Shown one piece after another: positions 15,952-24,395 of a stretch of 64,000 bases of DNA. The position numbers were made by a program, and so were the translations under genes. Position 1 is the stretch's first letter. Each line of letters opens with the position of its first letter. Below the pieces are notes generated by a model, which saw nothing but the letters and a program-made list of their open reading frames with translations, made no database searches and was not told where the DNA came from. The DNA comes from Anaerorhabdus furcosa (GTDB lineage: Bacteria; Bacillota_I; Bacilli_A; Erysipelotrichales; Erysipelotrichaceae), in contig NZ_FUWY01000002.1 of assembly GCF_900167375.1 (NCBI RefSeq), positions 418,467-482,466 of the forward strand, in the 5' to 3' direction.

Positions 15952-16565
15952 AACAAGTTGTCATTAGAATTACTTCAACTAAGCCCGATGCAGAAGTATT
16001 AATTGTAGAAAATAATCAACAACTTTTTAAATCAGTTAGTGCAACTGAAATTTTAAAGCTATTAAAAAAGAAATTTAGTAATTTAACATCCAGTGCTAAT
16101 AAGCCAAAGGTGTTATCCAAAAATATCTATGCTGTTGATGTCGGGAAGTATGCAATCGTTCAAAAAGAACAAAAAAGATATGTAACCTATGAAGGAAAAT
16201 GCTATGATATACAATTTCCCAATTCATTCTATATTGTCACATTTACGAACGAAAGAATAGAAAACATTGAAGCTTATTCATTTAAAAAATTTAAAGGTCA
16301 AGATACAACGTTATATGAATACCCAATGCCGAATATGCTGACTGAAAGCAAATTATGTATTGGGACTGCAGATAGAAAAATCAAAACAAATGTGGAGAAT
16401 ACTTTAAATTCAATTATAGAAACTGAATTCACACATTCTATTGTCGATGGAATTAAGGGATTTAAAGATACTAAAAAGTACTTTCAATATTTATCTAAAA
16501 ATCCATTTCCATATGACATGTTAATAAAAACAAAATTGAAAGTAGGTGATCTAGTTGATGAATAA
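15948..16565 (+). CDS. E2-like protein (Prok-E2_D / PRTRC protein B-like)
   Basis: The 205-residue protein resembles PRTRC protein B / Prok-E2 family D. A beta-rich N-terminal half is followed by TLYEYPMPNMLTESKLCIGT, which matches the 'PxPN...CxG' region holding the E2 catalytic cysteine (Cys137). Then comes a helical segment with EFTHSIVDG and a terminal PFPYDMLIKTKL. Start overlaps the previous gene (ATGA). With the Ub-like and E1-like genes it completes an E1-E2-Ub set; no JAB-type deconjugase is visible in the prophage. Confidence 0.65.
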   Translation: MKQVVIRITSTKPDAEVLIVENNQQLFKSVSATEILKLLKKKFSNLTSSANKPKVLSKNIYAVDVGKYAIVQKEQKRYVTYEGKCYDIQFPNSFYIVTFTNERIENIEAYSFKKFKGQDTTLYEYPMPNMLTESKLCIGTADRKIKTNVENTLNSIIETEFTHSIVDGIKGFKDTKKYFQYLSKNPFPYDMLIKTKLKVGDLVDE

Positions 16566-16602
16566 GCACATCGTCTTAACTTATTTACTTAGATACATCT
16601 AA
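16558..16602 (+). CDS. possible 14-codon coupling peptide
   Basis: A mini-frame starts in the stop region of the E2-like gene (ATGAATAAG) and ends TAATG, sharing a base with the next start at 16602. It may only serve re-initiation; a functional peptide is not claimed. Confidence 0.25.
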   Translation: MNKHIVLTYLLRYI

Positions 16603-17330
16603 TGGCAGCACCAAAAAAGGAACATTTAGATTATTACAATTGGTCATGCAAGGCTTATGATACTAATTTTACATTGAAAAAATTATCTAGAAAATATGGT
16701 CCTCTTGGCGAAACGATATATCGTAGAATGTTAGATCTAATTTATATAACGAATTATTACATTGTTATTGATATAGATGAACTGTCATATGATTTGGCTC
16801 AAAAAATAGGAACCAAATGGTGTGATGAAAATAAATGCGCTGAAATCCTCCGGTACTGCACCGATATAGGTTTATTTGATAAAAACCTCGTGGAATGTAA
16901 TGTATGGACTTCAGATGGCATTCAAAAAAGATACTTTGAAATCATGGAAAAAGTATTAAGACGAACGATTGATTTCAAAAATAAAAAATATCTTTTAATA
17001 GATGTTCCTTTAAGTGTACCTAAAAATGATATATCTTCGGAAGAAACTGGATTTAATTCAGAAAAAACTAGGGTTTATTCGGAAGAAACTGGGGTTAATT
17101 CCGATAAAGGAAATGAAATCAAAATAAACCAAAATAAATCAAATAATAGTAAAGAAGAAGATAGTAAAGATTTAGATGCCTCTGACCTACCAACAATCAT
17201 CGAGAATATCGAAGTGGCAGTGGGAAGAAAATTAAATGAGATGGAGCGTTCATTGATTTTAAATGACATCAACAACAAAAGAGATATTGATGTAGCTCGC
17301 TTCTTCTTTACTAAACACACGCACACATAG
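16602..17330 (+). CDS. phage replication initiation/replisome organiser protein (DUF4373-type N-terminus)
   Basis: Residues 1-120 (DYYNWSCKAYDTNFTLKKLSRKYGPLGETIYRRMLDLIY) match the Lin1244/Lin1753-like N-terminal domain of phage replication proteins. A linker (about 148-180) holds tandem imperfect SEETG-type repeats, and the C-terminus (IIENIEVAVGRKLNEMERSLI) looks like a DnaD-type helical domain. It would bind the phage origin and recruit host helicase. No DnaC-like loader is adjacent. Confidence 0.75.
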   Translation: MAAPKKEHLDYYNWSCKAYDTNFTLKKLSRKYGPLGETIYRRMLDLIYITNYYIVIDIDELSYDLAQKIGTKWCDENKCAEILRYCTDIGLFDKNLVECNVWTSDGIQKRYFEIMEKVLRRTIDFKNKKYLLIDVPLSVPKNDISSEETGFNSEKTRVYSEETGVNSDKGNEIKINQNKSNNSKEEDSKDLDASDLPTIIENIEVAVGRKLNEMERSLILNDINNKRDIDVARFFFTKHTHT

Positions 17331-17344
17331 AATGGAGAATAGAT

Positions 17345-17530
17345 ATGCCTGAAAACAACTGTGAACAGTGCATTAAAAAAGTGAATGAGATTAATTCTCG
17401 TGTAGCAAAATTAATGACTACCAATAAAGAATTAGAACAACGAATTGCCTTGTATAAAGATTTGCTTAAACAAAAGAATAAAGTGATTGAAGAGAAAACT
17501 GATTTAATCGCTCGTCTTATGGAAGTTTGA
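17345..17530 (+). CDS. small coiled-coil protein (61 aa)
   Basis: Encodes a short N-terminal CEQCIKK motif and a continuous heptad-rich helix to the end. Preceded by AATGGAGAAT. No family recognised; likely an accessory early protein. Confidence 0.55.
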   Translation: MPENNCEQCIKKVNEINSRVAKLMTTNKELEQRIALYKDLLKQKNKVIEEKTDLIARLMEV

Positions 17531-17531
17531 T

Positions 17532-17576
17532 ATGCCGAAATCAAGAAAGAATAAAACTGAAGAAGGGTGGGATTAA
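17532..17576 (+). CDS. possible 14-codon mini-cistron
   Basis: ATG one base after the previous stop, ending one base before the next ATG; peptide MPKSRKNKTEEGWD. The GGGTGGGA inside it is the ribosome binding site of the following gene. Existence as a product is uncertain. Confidence 0.2.
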   Translation: MPKSRKNKTEEGWD

Positions 17577-17577
17577 T

Positions 17578-17886
17578 ATGGCAACGATATTTATTAATGA
17601 AGAGCAACACTTAGTTTGCTCAAAAGAAGATTTTGAAAAACTTGTGGATAAATACATGGGTGATGATGCAACAGCATATCTAAGTAATAACTACAATGGA
17701 AGGGCGGAAATATCAGAGCTAAAAGAAGATTTAATTGATGAACAAAATAAAAACAAAAATCTAAACGCAACAATTGACAAAGCAATAGATTTACTGAAGG
17801 AGTGTTGGAATTATCTATGTAAAAGTAATTTGAAAGATAGCAAACTTGGCTCCTTAGTAAGAAGATTTATCGATGAGGAAGATTAA
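17578..17886 (+). CDS. hypothetical early phage protein (102 aa)
   Basis: Start chosen at ATG 17578 after GGGTGGGA. The N-terminus MATIFINEEQHLVCSKEDFE is a probable small beta-helix unit, followed by a coiled coil (about 45-75) and a C-terminal helix. Family not recognised. Confidence 0.6.
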   Translation: MATIFINEEQHLVCSKEDFEKLVDKYMGDDATAYLSNNYNGRAEISELKEDLIDEQNKNKNLNATIDKAIDLLKECWNYLCKSNLKDSKLGSLVRRFIDEED

Positions 17887-18122
17887 TGATGAATGAATTT
17901 TATCGTAGAGCATTAATACTCGCACTCGTTATGCTAATATGCTCATTCTTAATTGATATATTTATAGGGCTTATAATTCAACCGAAAAAGAATTATAAGA
18001 CTATTATAAAAGTCAGAGGACTACTTATTGGTATAACATATTCAGCACTAGGTATAGTCCTATTTATAGCAATATCTTGGCCACTCACAAACATCATTCA
18101 ATACCTGGTAAATTTATGGTAG
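17886..18122 (+). CDS. small two-pass membrane protein
   Basis: The 78-residue protein has two membrane segments (about 7-28 and 43-70), joined by a basic loop. The start overlaps the previous stop by one base. Function unknown. Confidence 0.6.
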   Translation: MMNEFYRRALILALVMLICSFLIDIFIGLIIQPKKNYKTIIKVRGLLIGITYSALGIVLFIAISWPLTNIIQYLVNLW

Positions 18123-18586
18123 AAAAGCAATTAGTTTTAGATGTTTGTTGTGGTAGTAAGATGTTCTATTTCGACAAAGAGAATATACATACAATCTACA
18201 TGGACATAAGAAGAGAAGCGTTTGATATACACGGTAAACATGTCAATGTGAATCCTGATATAATTGCAGATTTTAGATCAATCCCGTTTGACGATGAAAG
18301 GTTCAATCTTGTTATCTTTGATCCACCACATTTAAAATGGGCAGGACCGAACTCAATTATGAAAGCACAGTATGGTCAGCTCGATAAAAACAATTGGAAC
18401 CAAGACCTAGCTGCTGGGTTTAAAGAATGCATGCGAGTACTTAAAATAGGCGGAACATTAATCTTCAAATGGAGTGAATGTCAGATACCTTTAAAAGATG
18501 TGTTGGCGTGTTGCGAATATAAGCCTTTGCTAGGTAATCAACGTGGCACAACACACTGGATTATTTTCTTTAAAGGAGGTGATTAG
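18116..18586 (+). CDS. SAM-dependent methyltransferase, probable DNA adenine type
   Basis: Starting at ATG 18116 (overlapping the previous stop), the 156-residue protein has a motif-I-like LDVCCGSKMFYF and the catalytic motif VIFDPPHLKW, a DPPY variant of N6-adenine or N4-cytosine methylases. A C-terminal RVLKIGGTLIFKWSE strand follows. Phage methylases of this small class can modify phage DNA against host restriction. No cognate endonuclease is adjacent, and target recognition cannot be read. Confidence 0.78.
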   Translation: MVEKQLVLDVCCGSKMFYFDKENIHTIYMDIRREAFDIHGKHVNVNPDIIADFRSIPFDDERFNLVIFDPPHLKWAGPNSIMKAQYGQLDKNNWNQDLAAGFKECMRVLKIGGTLIFKWSECQIPLKDVLACCEYKPLLGNQRGTTHWIIFFKGGD

Positions 18587-19242
18587 GTGGCTGATAAAAA
18601 GTACGTACCTAGACATATCAGGTATCACAAAGGTGGTCAACAAGATGTTTTCCCTATAAAACTAAAAGATTTTAATATGATGACTCGACTATGCCTTGTT
18701 AAACGAGATGCTGCACGTGAAAGAGGCGATCTTAAAGGTGAACACCGATGGTGGAGAAATTCCATCATATTAATCACAGGAGCTAATACAGGACATCGAA
18801 TCGAAAGATTACTACAGTTTACCCCAAGGAACATTGAAGGTGGACCATTAGCTATAGAAGAGTTTAAAACGGGTAAATAATTGAAATATGAAATTAATGA
18901 TATTCTCCTAAATGAACTGGATGAGTTTATAGAATTCTATAATGTTTCAAAAAATGAGTTCCTCTTAAAAACATACCCAAATAGTATTAAACCTTTGACT
19001 AGGCAGCAAGCTTATAACTTTATTAAGATTCTTTAGCGGATGAAATAGGTATCAAGTATCCTGTTGGTGCCCATTCACTTAGAAAATCATTCGGACGCTT
19101 TGTTTACGATGAAACGCATGATATCTACGTTGTTCAAAGATTATTAGGGCATGAGAACCCATATGATACTATGCGTTATATTTGTTTGGAAGATAATGTT
19201 GTTGAAAAGCAGAGAAAAAAAGCAGTATTTGGAATCCATTAA
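18587..19242 (+). pseudogene. broken tyrosine recombinase-like gene
   Basis: An intact N-terminal frame (97 aa, with RWWRNSIILITGANTGHRIERLL holding a probable first catalytic Arg) stops at 18878-18880. The same frame then continues LKYEINDILLNELDEFIEFY and so on to 19035, where a one-base shift leads into GAHSLRKSFGRFVYDET, VVQRLLGHENPYDTMRYIC and a stop at 19240-19242. HSLRKSF, GHE and the MRYI Tyr are the His-x-x-Arg, His and nucleophile regions. One stop and one frameshift separate it from a complete enzyme of about 215 residues. Confidence 0.75.
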
Positions 19243-19427
19243 CGTAATGGAATTAAGAGGATTTGTCAAAAAAAGTACTATGTCAAATGACCTAATAAAT
19301 TTCGAAGCTAAAAACTAGGCAATTAATGCATGAATAAAAGGTTATTTGATGATTAGTACTAACAAGAATTGATTTGACAGAAGAGGGGGTTTTGTCAAGT
19401 AACATAGAAAGGATAACAATATTTAAA

Positions 19428-19865
19428 ATGGATATTAAAGATATAGATTTACTTCTAAAATCATTTAAGTGGCATGTGAAATCTTATTATAGTTGTTCAA
19501 GTAAATTATTAGAAATTAATGATTTACTACAGGGAGGAGCAAAATCTCCAAGATTTAAAGATAGAAATGAAGCGAAATATCAAAAAGGGACTGTTATTTA
19601 TACCAATAATATTCCTGAATTGTTGGATGAAGAAGAAAAAACTAATAAGGAACTAAAGTTTCACAAATTTGCCATTGATAAAGTACATACGTTGATATTA
19701 AATATTACTTTTGATGATCTAAAATTAATAGAAAAATATTACTGGTATGGAATGACTCATCAGAAAATAGCAGATCAGATGTGTCTAGATGTTTCTGTAA
19801 TTACGAAAAAAATAAATAAAATTATTAGTAATTTGCACAGTTGTGCCATGAAAATTAGGTTATAA
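19428..19865 (+). CDS. ArpU-like late transcription regulator
   Basis: The C-terminal part (KLIEKYYWYGMTHQKIADQMCLDVSVITKKINKIISNL) is a sigma-70 region-4/ArpU-like helix-turn-helix. The protein sits just before the packaging region, where ArpU-type regulators of Bacillota phages activate late genes. The start is uncertain: ATG 19428 has no good ribosome binding site, and a longer TTG-initiated frame begins at 19374. Confidence 0.7.
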   Translation: MDIKDIDLLLKSFKWHVKSYYSCSSKLLEINDLLQGGAKSPRFKDRNEAKYQKGTVIYTNNIPELLDEEEKTNKELKFHKFAIDKVHTLILNITFDDLKLIEKYYWYGMTHQKIADQMCLDVSVITKKINKIISNLHSCAMKIRL

Positions 19866-19901
19866 TGGCTTTAGGCATTCAGTATATTTAAATTAATGAT
19901 A

Positions 19902-19928
19902 ATCACCTTTTGCAAAAGGTGATTTTTA
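19902..19928 (+). terminator. terminator after the ArpU-like gene
   Basis: ATCACCTTTT (19902-19911) pairs with AAAAGGTGAT (19914-19923), then a T-run. It separates the cargo block from the early operon. Confidence 0.9.
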
Positions 19929-19970
19929 TAATATAATTGTTTTAATAAATACAATAATGGAGATAATTAT

Positions 19971-20723
19971 ATGGATCTAAAGCAAGCGTACGTAGAAATG
20001 CCACATAATACAATAATGAAGATAAGGGAAAATTATAAAGAAGTTAGCGAAGAAAAAATAAATTCATATTTTCTAATTAATAAATATTTTGTTGTCAAAT
20101 ACAACACATATAAAGAATCTAATAAATTTGGGTTAAGAGTTGATGAGGATAATCAAATTCCTTTATCTGACTATGTAAATGATAATAAGCTAATAGATAT
20201 TAAATTCATAATTGTAGATACAATATTAAATACAATTTATTATGATGGATCAAAGAAAGAAGTAAAAAAAGTGTTGGAATTATTTTTTAACATTTCTAAT
20301 CCTAAACTTACTGGTGAAGTTGCTATAGAATATCTGGAGTATTTGACATCTATAAAAATTGTAGATGTAATATATGGTCAAACTTCACTTGATCAAACTG
20401 AGGCATTTAAGGTCGAGAGGAATATACTTGAGTTGACTTCATCCGAAAAAGTAAAAGAATGTTCAGTAGAGTATAAGTTTTTTGCACAAAGTGGATTTAG
20501 AGTTAATAGTTTAAAGAAGTTAATAGAAAAGAATAGAAGTGGCACAAAAAGAATATTTTTGAATGGAATCGATAAAGATGGAAATTCACTTTCTTCAGAT
20601 TCTGATGGTGTTTTAAATAAAAAAATTACACTTGATTTAGAACTTCAAACATTTGAAGAGAAAAGAGACATAAGTTTTATAAAATTAATAGATGAATTAA
20701 ATAAAAGTTTGAAAGGTAAGTAA
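19971..20723 (+). CDS. unknown cargo protein (250 aa)
   Basis: Soluble, charged, largely alpha/beta protein; I recognise no family. It opens MDLKQAYVEMPHNTIMKIRE and has a C-terminal LDLELQTFEEKRDISFIKLIDEL. It has its own terminator upstream and is followed 1 bp later by a membrane protein gene, so the two form a unit. AT-rich composition and position between the late regulator and HNH/terminase mark it as cargo. The soluble-plus-membrane pairing is common in abortive-infection systems, but nothing here proves that. Confidence 0.65.
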   Translation: MDLKQAYVEMPHNTIMKIRENYKEVSEEKINSYFLINKYFVVKYNTYKESNKFGLRVDEDNQIPLSDYVNDNKLIDIKFIIVDTILNTIYYDGSKKEVKKVLELFFNISNPKLTGEVAIEYLEYLTSIKIVDVIYGQTSLDQTEAFKVERNILELTSSEKVKECSVEYKFFAQSGFRVNSLKKLIEKNRSGTKRIFLNGIDKDGNSLSSDSDGVLNKKITLDLELQTFEEKRDISFIKLIDELNKSLKGK

Positions 20724-20724
20724 A

Positions 20725-21201
20725 ATGAAAATATTATGGGAATTTACAAAAAAAATATTTAGACAATATCACAGCTCGTATAAGTTGATTCACTTATTGA
20801 TTATTGTTTTATCGTGCTTATTATTTCTACTTTATATAAATATTGAAATAGAAGAAGTAATAAGAAACAGTATAACTTTTGATTATTTGGGTATTTTGAA
20901 TACTATTGGTATTTTGTCAACTTTTTTAGTTTTAGCTGTTGATAAAATTAATTTTCGTGAATTAATTGAAAAATATAGGGAAGTAGAAAATGTATCAAAG
21001 AATTTTTCTACTTCTCAAGGAGATAGGCTTGTAAATACTTTTTTTACAATTCTCATATCTGAAGTTATATTATTAGCACTGCAGTATGTTTTGTACATCT
21101 TCAATATAGAATTTATATTATTATTGTTCTTGTCTATTTTTTATTTGGTTATAGGCTTTATATTAATTATTGGAACATGGCATGGCAGTGAAATTAATTG
21201 A
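20725..21201 (+). CDS. cargo membrane protein (158 aa)
   Basis: Probably four membrane segments (about 21-39, 52-73, 108-128, 131-153) with short loops and a polar segment 74-105. Paired with the upstream 250-aa gene. Function unknown; a membrane effector is one possibility. Confidence 0.65.
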   Translation: MKILWEFTKKIFRQYHSSYKLIHLLIIVLSCLLFLLYINIEIEEVIRNSITFDYLGILNTIGILSTFLVLAVDKINFRELIEKYREVENVSKNFSTSQGDRLVNTFFTILISEVILLALQYVLYIFNIEFILLLFLSIFYLVIGFILIIGTWHGSEIN

Positions 21202-21236
21202 AAATCAGATAAGATTTATAGAATATAGGTGATATT

Positions 21237-21791
21237 ATGAATGATAATGATTTAGAAAACAAGATAGTGCATTTTTTTGTAGAAAACCCTACTTTGTGGT
21301 GTCGAGAAGAAGATAAATATAAAATCAATGAAATAGATATAATAAATACTCTTCGGTCTCCGATTGCTATTGGATTCTTAATGATATGGTCTGTATTTGA
21401 AAGTAGATTGACGAATGGCAACATGTTAACATTTAATAAAATTCATGAATATTCCGTGGACATATCAAATAGAATTAAGAATAATAATTTCGATATAACG
21501 GATGAATTGAACCATTTTGTTCATAGATACACAATTAAAGATAATCATAATATACATATTAAACACTTATTTTACAAAAGAGACAATGAAAAAACTGAAT
21601 TTCTAAAGTTACTTGAGAATGAAAGGTCAGTAGTTAACGACATTGAAACAATATTTTCCGTTGTATATAGATTTAGAAATAACATGTTTCATGGAAATAA
21701 AAAAGTAGCCTCTTGGCTTGAACTTAAAATGGAAATCAATTATTGTATTAGCTTTATGATTAAAGTACTAAATTTATTAGAAAGTGCTTAA
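21237..21791 (+). CDS. HEPN-like protein with R-X4-H motif
   Basis: The 184-residue all-helical protein carries YRFRNNMFHGNKK, where Arg147 and His152 form the R-X4-H signature of HEPN ribonucleases, with the usual polar residue after Arg. HEPN domains are frequent toxins and defence nucleases. No cognate nucleotidyltransferase is adjacent. It closes the cargo block, ahead of a terminator. Confidence 0.6.
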   Translation: MNDNDLENKIVHFFVENPTLWCREEDKYKINEIDIINTLRSPIAIGFLMIWSVFESRLTNGNMLTFNKIHEYSVDISNRIKNNNFDITDELNHFVHRYTIKDNHNIHIKHLFYKRDNEKTEFLKLLENERSVVNDIETIFSVVYRFRNNMFHGNKKVASWLELKMEINYCISFMIKVLNLLESA

Positions 21792-21820
21792 GCAATCCAA
21801 ATAGGGTTGCTTTTATTTTG
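21791..21820 (+). terminator. terminator after the cargo block
   Basis: AGCAATCC (21791-21798) pairs with GGGTTGCT (21804-21811) with one T-G pair, followed by a T-rich run. Confidence 0.75.
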
Positions 21821-21829
21821 GAGGTAACG

Positions 21830-21970
21830 ATGAAGAAACCAAAACCGTGCAAGTATTGCACATTAAGAGATAGATGTCCTAATCCACATCACTGTAAAGA
21901 TTACATGAATGCTAGGAAGAAGGATGATGATAAGTATGCAAGAATATGCAAAGAAGTTCTACAAAAGTAA
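21830..21970 (+). CDS. small Cys-rich protein before HNH (46 aa)
   Basis: Preceded by GGAGGTAACG, it encodes a protein with CKYCTLRDRCPNPHHC, a likely zinc-binding knuckle. The gene overlaps the HNH gene start. Small zinc proteins in this position are common in Bacillota phages. Confidence 0.6.
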   Translation: MKKPKPCKYCTLRDRCPNPHHCKDYMNARKKDDDKYARICKEVLQK

Positions 21971-22247
21971 ATCATGGAATAATCTTAGTTATGGTTATGC
22001 AAGAAGTAAGAACTTCTTGTGTGAGCGTTGTGGTGAGTATGCAAGACTTGTTCATCATAAGGTATACATAACACCAAATAACATAGATGATCCTAACATA
22101 ACATTGAATCGAGATAACCTAGAACTATTATGCAAAGAGTGTCACAACAGGGAGCACATGAGCAAGAATGGTAGTACTGTTGAAGGTTTGATGTTTGATG
22201 ATAACGGTGAGTTAATCACTATGCCCCCTATTCAGCTTGAAAAGTAG
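21909..22247 (+). CDS. HNH endonuclease
   Basis: The zinc-bound HNH fold is visible: CERCG (first Cys pair), LVHHKVYI (His pair), NLELLCKECHNREHM (second Cys pair and final His). Phage HNH proteins next to TerS/TerL assist terminase cleavage of concatemers. Several in-frame ATGs (21909, 21924, 21927, 21936) follow an AGGAAGAAGG stretch, so the true start is not fixed. Confidence 0.9.
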   Translation: MLGRRMMISMQEYAKKFYKSKSWNNLSYGYARSKNFLCERCGEYARLVHHKVYITPNNIDDPNITLNRDNLELLCKECHNREHMSKNGSTVEGLMFDDNGELITMPPIQLEK

Positions 22248-22320
22248 GGGCTTTAAAGACCGATGGGAAAAGGATCGTATAACACGCAGGTCATTTTCAT
22301 AGGAGGGGGGGGTTCAGTCC

Positions 22321-22740
22321 ATGAAAGAGAAAAAAACTAAGGAAATACCGAAAAATAAAAAGAAGTTAAAGGAAGTAAAAAAAAGTACAACTAAAAAGAA
22401 AAAAGTTGCTGCAAATAAAAAGGAATTGAAAGAATTATCAGAAATTATGAAAAAGATTCCTAAAGATAAAATCAATGAAGCTAAAATGTTAGAAAAAGAG
22501 CTAATATTTATTATTAATCAACTTTCTATTGTAAAGAAATATATTGTATACAATGGAACAGTTGAGGAATTCAAACAAGGAAAACAATCTTTTTTAAGAG
22601 AATCACCTTACTATAAATCGTATCTAGGTTATATGAAAACATATGATACTATCTATAAAAATTTGATTTCATTGACAAAAACTGTAGTAACAAATGATGG
22701 TGATCCTTTTGATGATTTTGTAACCAATAGAGATGATTAA
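22321..22740 (+). CDS. terminase small subunit
   Basis: The 139-residue protein has a Lys-rich N-terminus (1-45), likely DNA-binding, and a helical core with RESPYYKSYLGYMKTYDTIYKNL, matching P27-type small terminases. It is preceded by an AGGAGGGGGGG tract and overlaps TerL by 8 bp. It recognises pac/cos DNA and regulates TerL. Confidence 0.82.
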   Translation: MKEKKTKEIPKNKKKLKEVKKSTTKKKKVAANKKELKELSEIMKKIPKDKINEAKMLEKELIFIINQLSIVKKYIVYNGTVEEFKQGKQSFLRESPYYKSYLGYMKTYDTIYKNLISLTKTVVTNDGDPFDDFVTNRDD

Positions 22741-24394
22741 TTACATCAAAGAGTATTGGAAGTTGATTGATAGTGGTAAAGAAGTCGTAAGTAAGAAAAT
22801 ATATAAAACTTACAAGTACCTTAATTACTGTATCGATTATCAAGATAAATACTCTTTTTCTAATAAACGAGCACATCATGCAATCGACTTTATTGAAAAG
22901 TATTGCAAGCACTCAAAAGGTAAGATGGGTGGACAACCTTTCAAGCTTGAATTATTTCAAAAAGCGATGATATCCGCTATTTTTGGGTTTGTTGATATTG
23001 ATGGTAATCGGCAATATACTGAAGCACTTTATATTGTGGCTAAAAAGAATGGTAAATCACTATTAGCATCTGCTATTGGTGTGTACATGATGATTGCGGA
23101 TGGTGAAGCAGGTGCGGAAGTTTATGCAGTTGCAACAAAGAAAGATCAAGCAAAAATCATTTGGCAAGAAGCTAAACGAATGATAAGAAAATCACCATTG
23201 TTGAGAAAACGTATTAAAACATTAGTAGCAGAATTAACTAGTGATTACAACGATAGCACTTTTAAACCATTAGCAAGTGATTCCGATACGTTAGATGGAT
23301 TGAATGTTCATTGTTGTCTAGCGGATGAGTTGCAACAATGGAAGAATGGTAAAGCATTGTATGACATTATGTATGATGGTATTCAAGCACGTGAACAACC
23401 TTTATTCCTAGCGACTACAACAGCCGGCACTGTTCGTGAAGATATCTATGATGAAAAATATGAGTATGCAGAAAAAGTAATTGATGGGTACTTTGATGAA
23501 AATGGTTATGTGGATGAACATTTCATTGCTTTCATTTATGAACTAGATTCAAAAGATGAATGGACTGAAGAGAAGTGTTGGAAAAAAGCTAATCCTGCAC
23601 TAGGTATTTTTAAGAAGATTGAAGTACTTAGAGAAAAGGTCAACAAAGCAAAATCGAATCCAGGACTTGTTAAGAACTTATTATGTAAAGAATTCAATAT
23701 TAGAGAAACAACAAGTGATGCATGGCTATCCTTTGAAACTGTTGATAACAAGGAAACATACAATATTGATGATTTTAAAGATGTGTATGCAGTGGGTGGT
23801 GTTGACTTATCATCTACAGTCGATTTAACATGTGCAACTCTTATGTGGAGAAAAGAAGAAAAGCTATTTGTAAGTCAAATGTATTTTATACCTGAAGAAC
23901 TTGCAGAAAAGAAAATCAGAGAAGATAAAGTTCCATATGATAAATGGGAAAAACTTGGTTTCTTAAGATATTCAGGTGCTCACAAGATTGATTATGCTGA
24001 TGTTACAAAGTGGTTTGTTGAAATGCGTGAAGTGCATGGTATTTTCCCACTGTTTATTGGATATGATCGTTGGAGTGCTTCTTATTGGATTCAAGAGATG
24101 GAATCAAATTCATTTAACTTATTGGAAGTAATTCAAGGTGCAAAGACAATGTCTACACCAATGAAGATTATGGAGTCTGATTTTTGGGCTAAGAAGATTA
24201 ACTACAATAACAATCCAATATTAAAATGGTGTTTAACTAATACAGTAGTAAAACGTGATGAAAATGACAACATCAGACCAGTTAAGGGAAAGAATCAAAA
24301 ACTAAGAATTGATGGAACAGTATCACTCATCGATGCTTACGTTGTATATCAAGAAAATTATGAAGATTTTATGAGAATGACCGAGGAGGAATGA
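22733..24394 (+). CDS. terL: terminase large subunit
   Basis: The 553-residue Terminase_1-type motor has an ATPase region with VAKKNGKSLLASAIGVYMM as Walker-A-like segment and HCCLADELQQW as the Walker B/catalytic region. The RNase-H-like nuclease has GVDLSSTVDLTCATLMW and a late Asp in TVSLIDAYV. It translocates phage DNA into proheads with the portal. Confidence 0.95.
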   Translation: MINYIKEYWKLIDSGKEVVSKKIYKTYKYLNYCIDYQDKYSFSNKRAHHAIDFIEKYCKHSKGKMGGQPFKLELFQKAMISAIFGFVDIDGNRQYTEALYIVAKKNGKSLLASAIGVYMMIADGEAGAEVYAVATKKDQAKIIWQEAKRMIRKSPLLRKRIKTLVAELTSDYNDSTFKPLASDSDTLDGLNVHCCLADELQQWKNGKALYDIMYDGIQAREQPLFLATTTAGTVREDIYDEKYEYAEKVIDGYFDENGYVDEHFIAFIYELDSKDEWTEEKCWKKANPALGIFKKIEVLREKVNKAKSNPGLVKNLLCKEFNIRETTSDAWLSFETVDNKETYNIDDFKDVYAVGGVDLSSTVDLTCATLMWRKEEKLFVSQMYFIPEELAEKKIREDKVPYDKWEKLGFLRYSGAHKIDYADVTKWFVEMREVHGIFPLFIGYDRWSASYWIQEMESNSFNLLEVIQGAKTMSTPMKIMESDFWAKKINYNNNPILKWCLTNTVVKRDENDNIRPVKGKNQKLRIDGTVSLIDAYVVYQENYEDFMRMTEEE

Positions 24395-24395
24395 T

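Noticed and set aside
17041..17120. Tandem SEETG-like repeats as a separate repeat element
   Set aside because: They are in-frame coding repeats in the linker of the replication protein, likely related to an origin-type region but not supported further.
20725..21201. Possible Kiwa-type KwaA membrane protein
   Set aside because: Only the approximate segment count matches; gene order is reversed and the partner shows no DUF4868 motif that I can recognise.
22300..22320. Poly-G tract before the small terminase gene
   Set aside because: It may be phase-variable in principle, but it is a ribosome binding site region and short; no second state can be seen.
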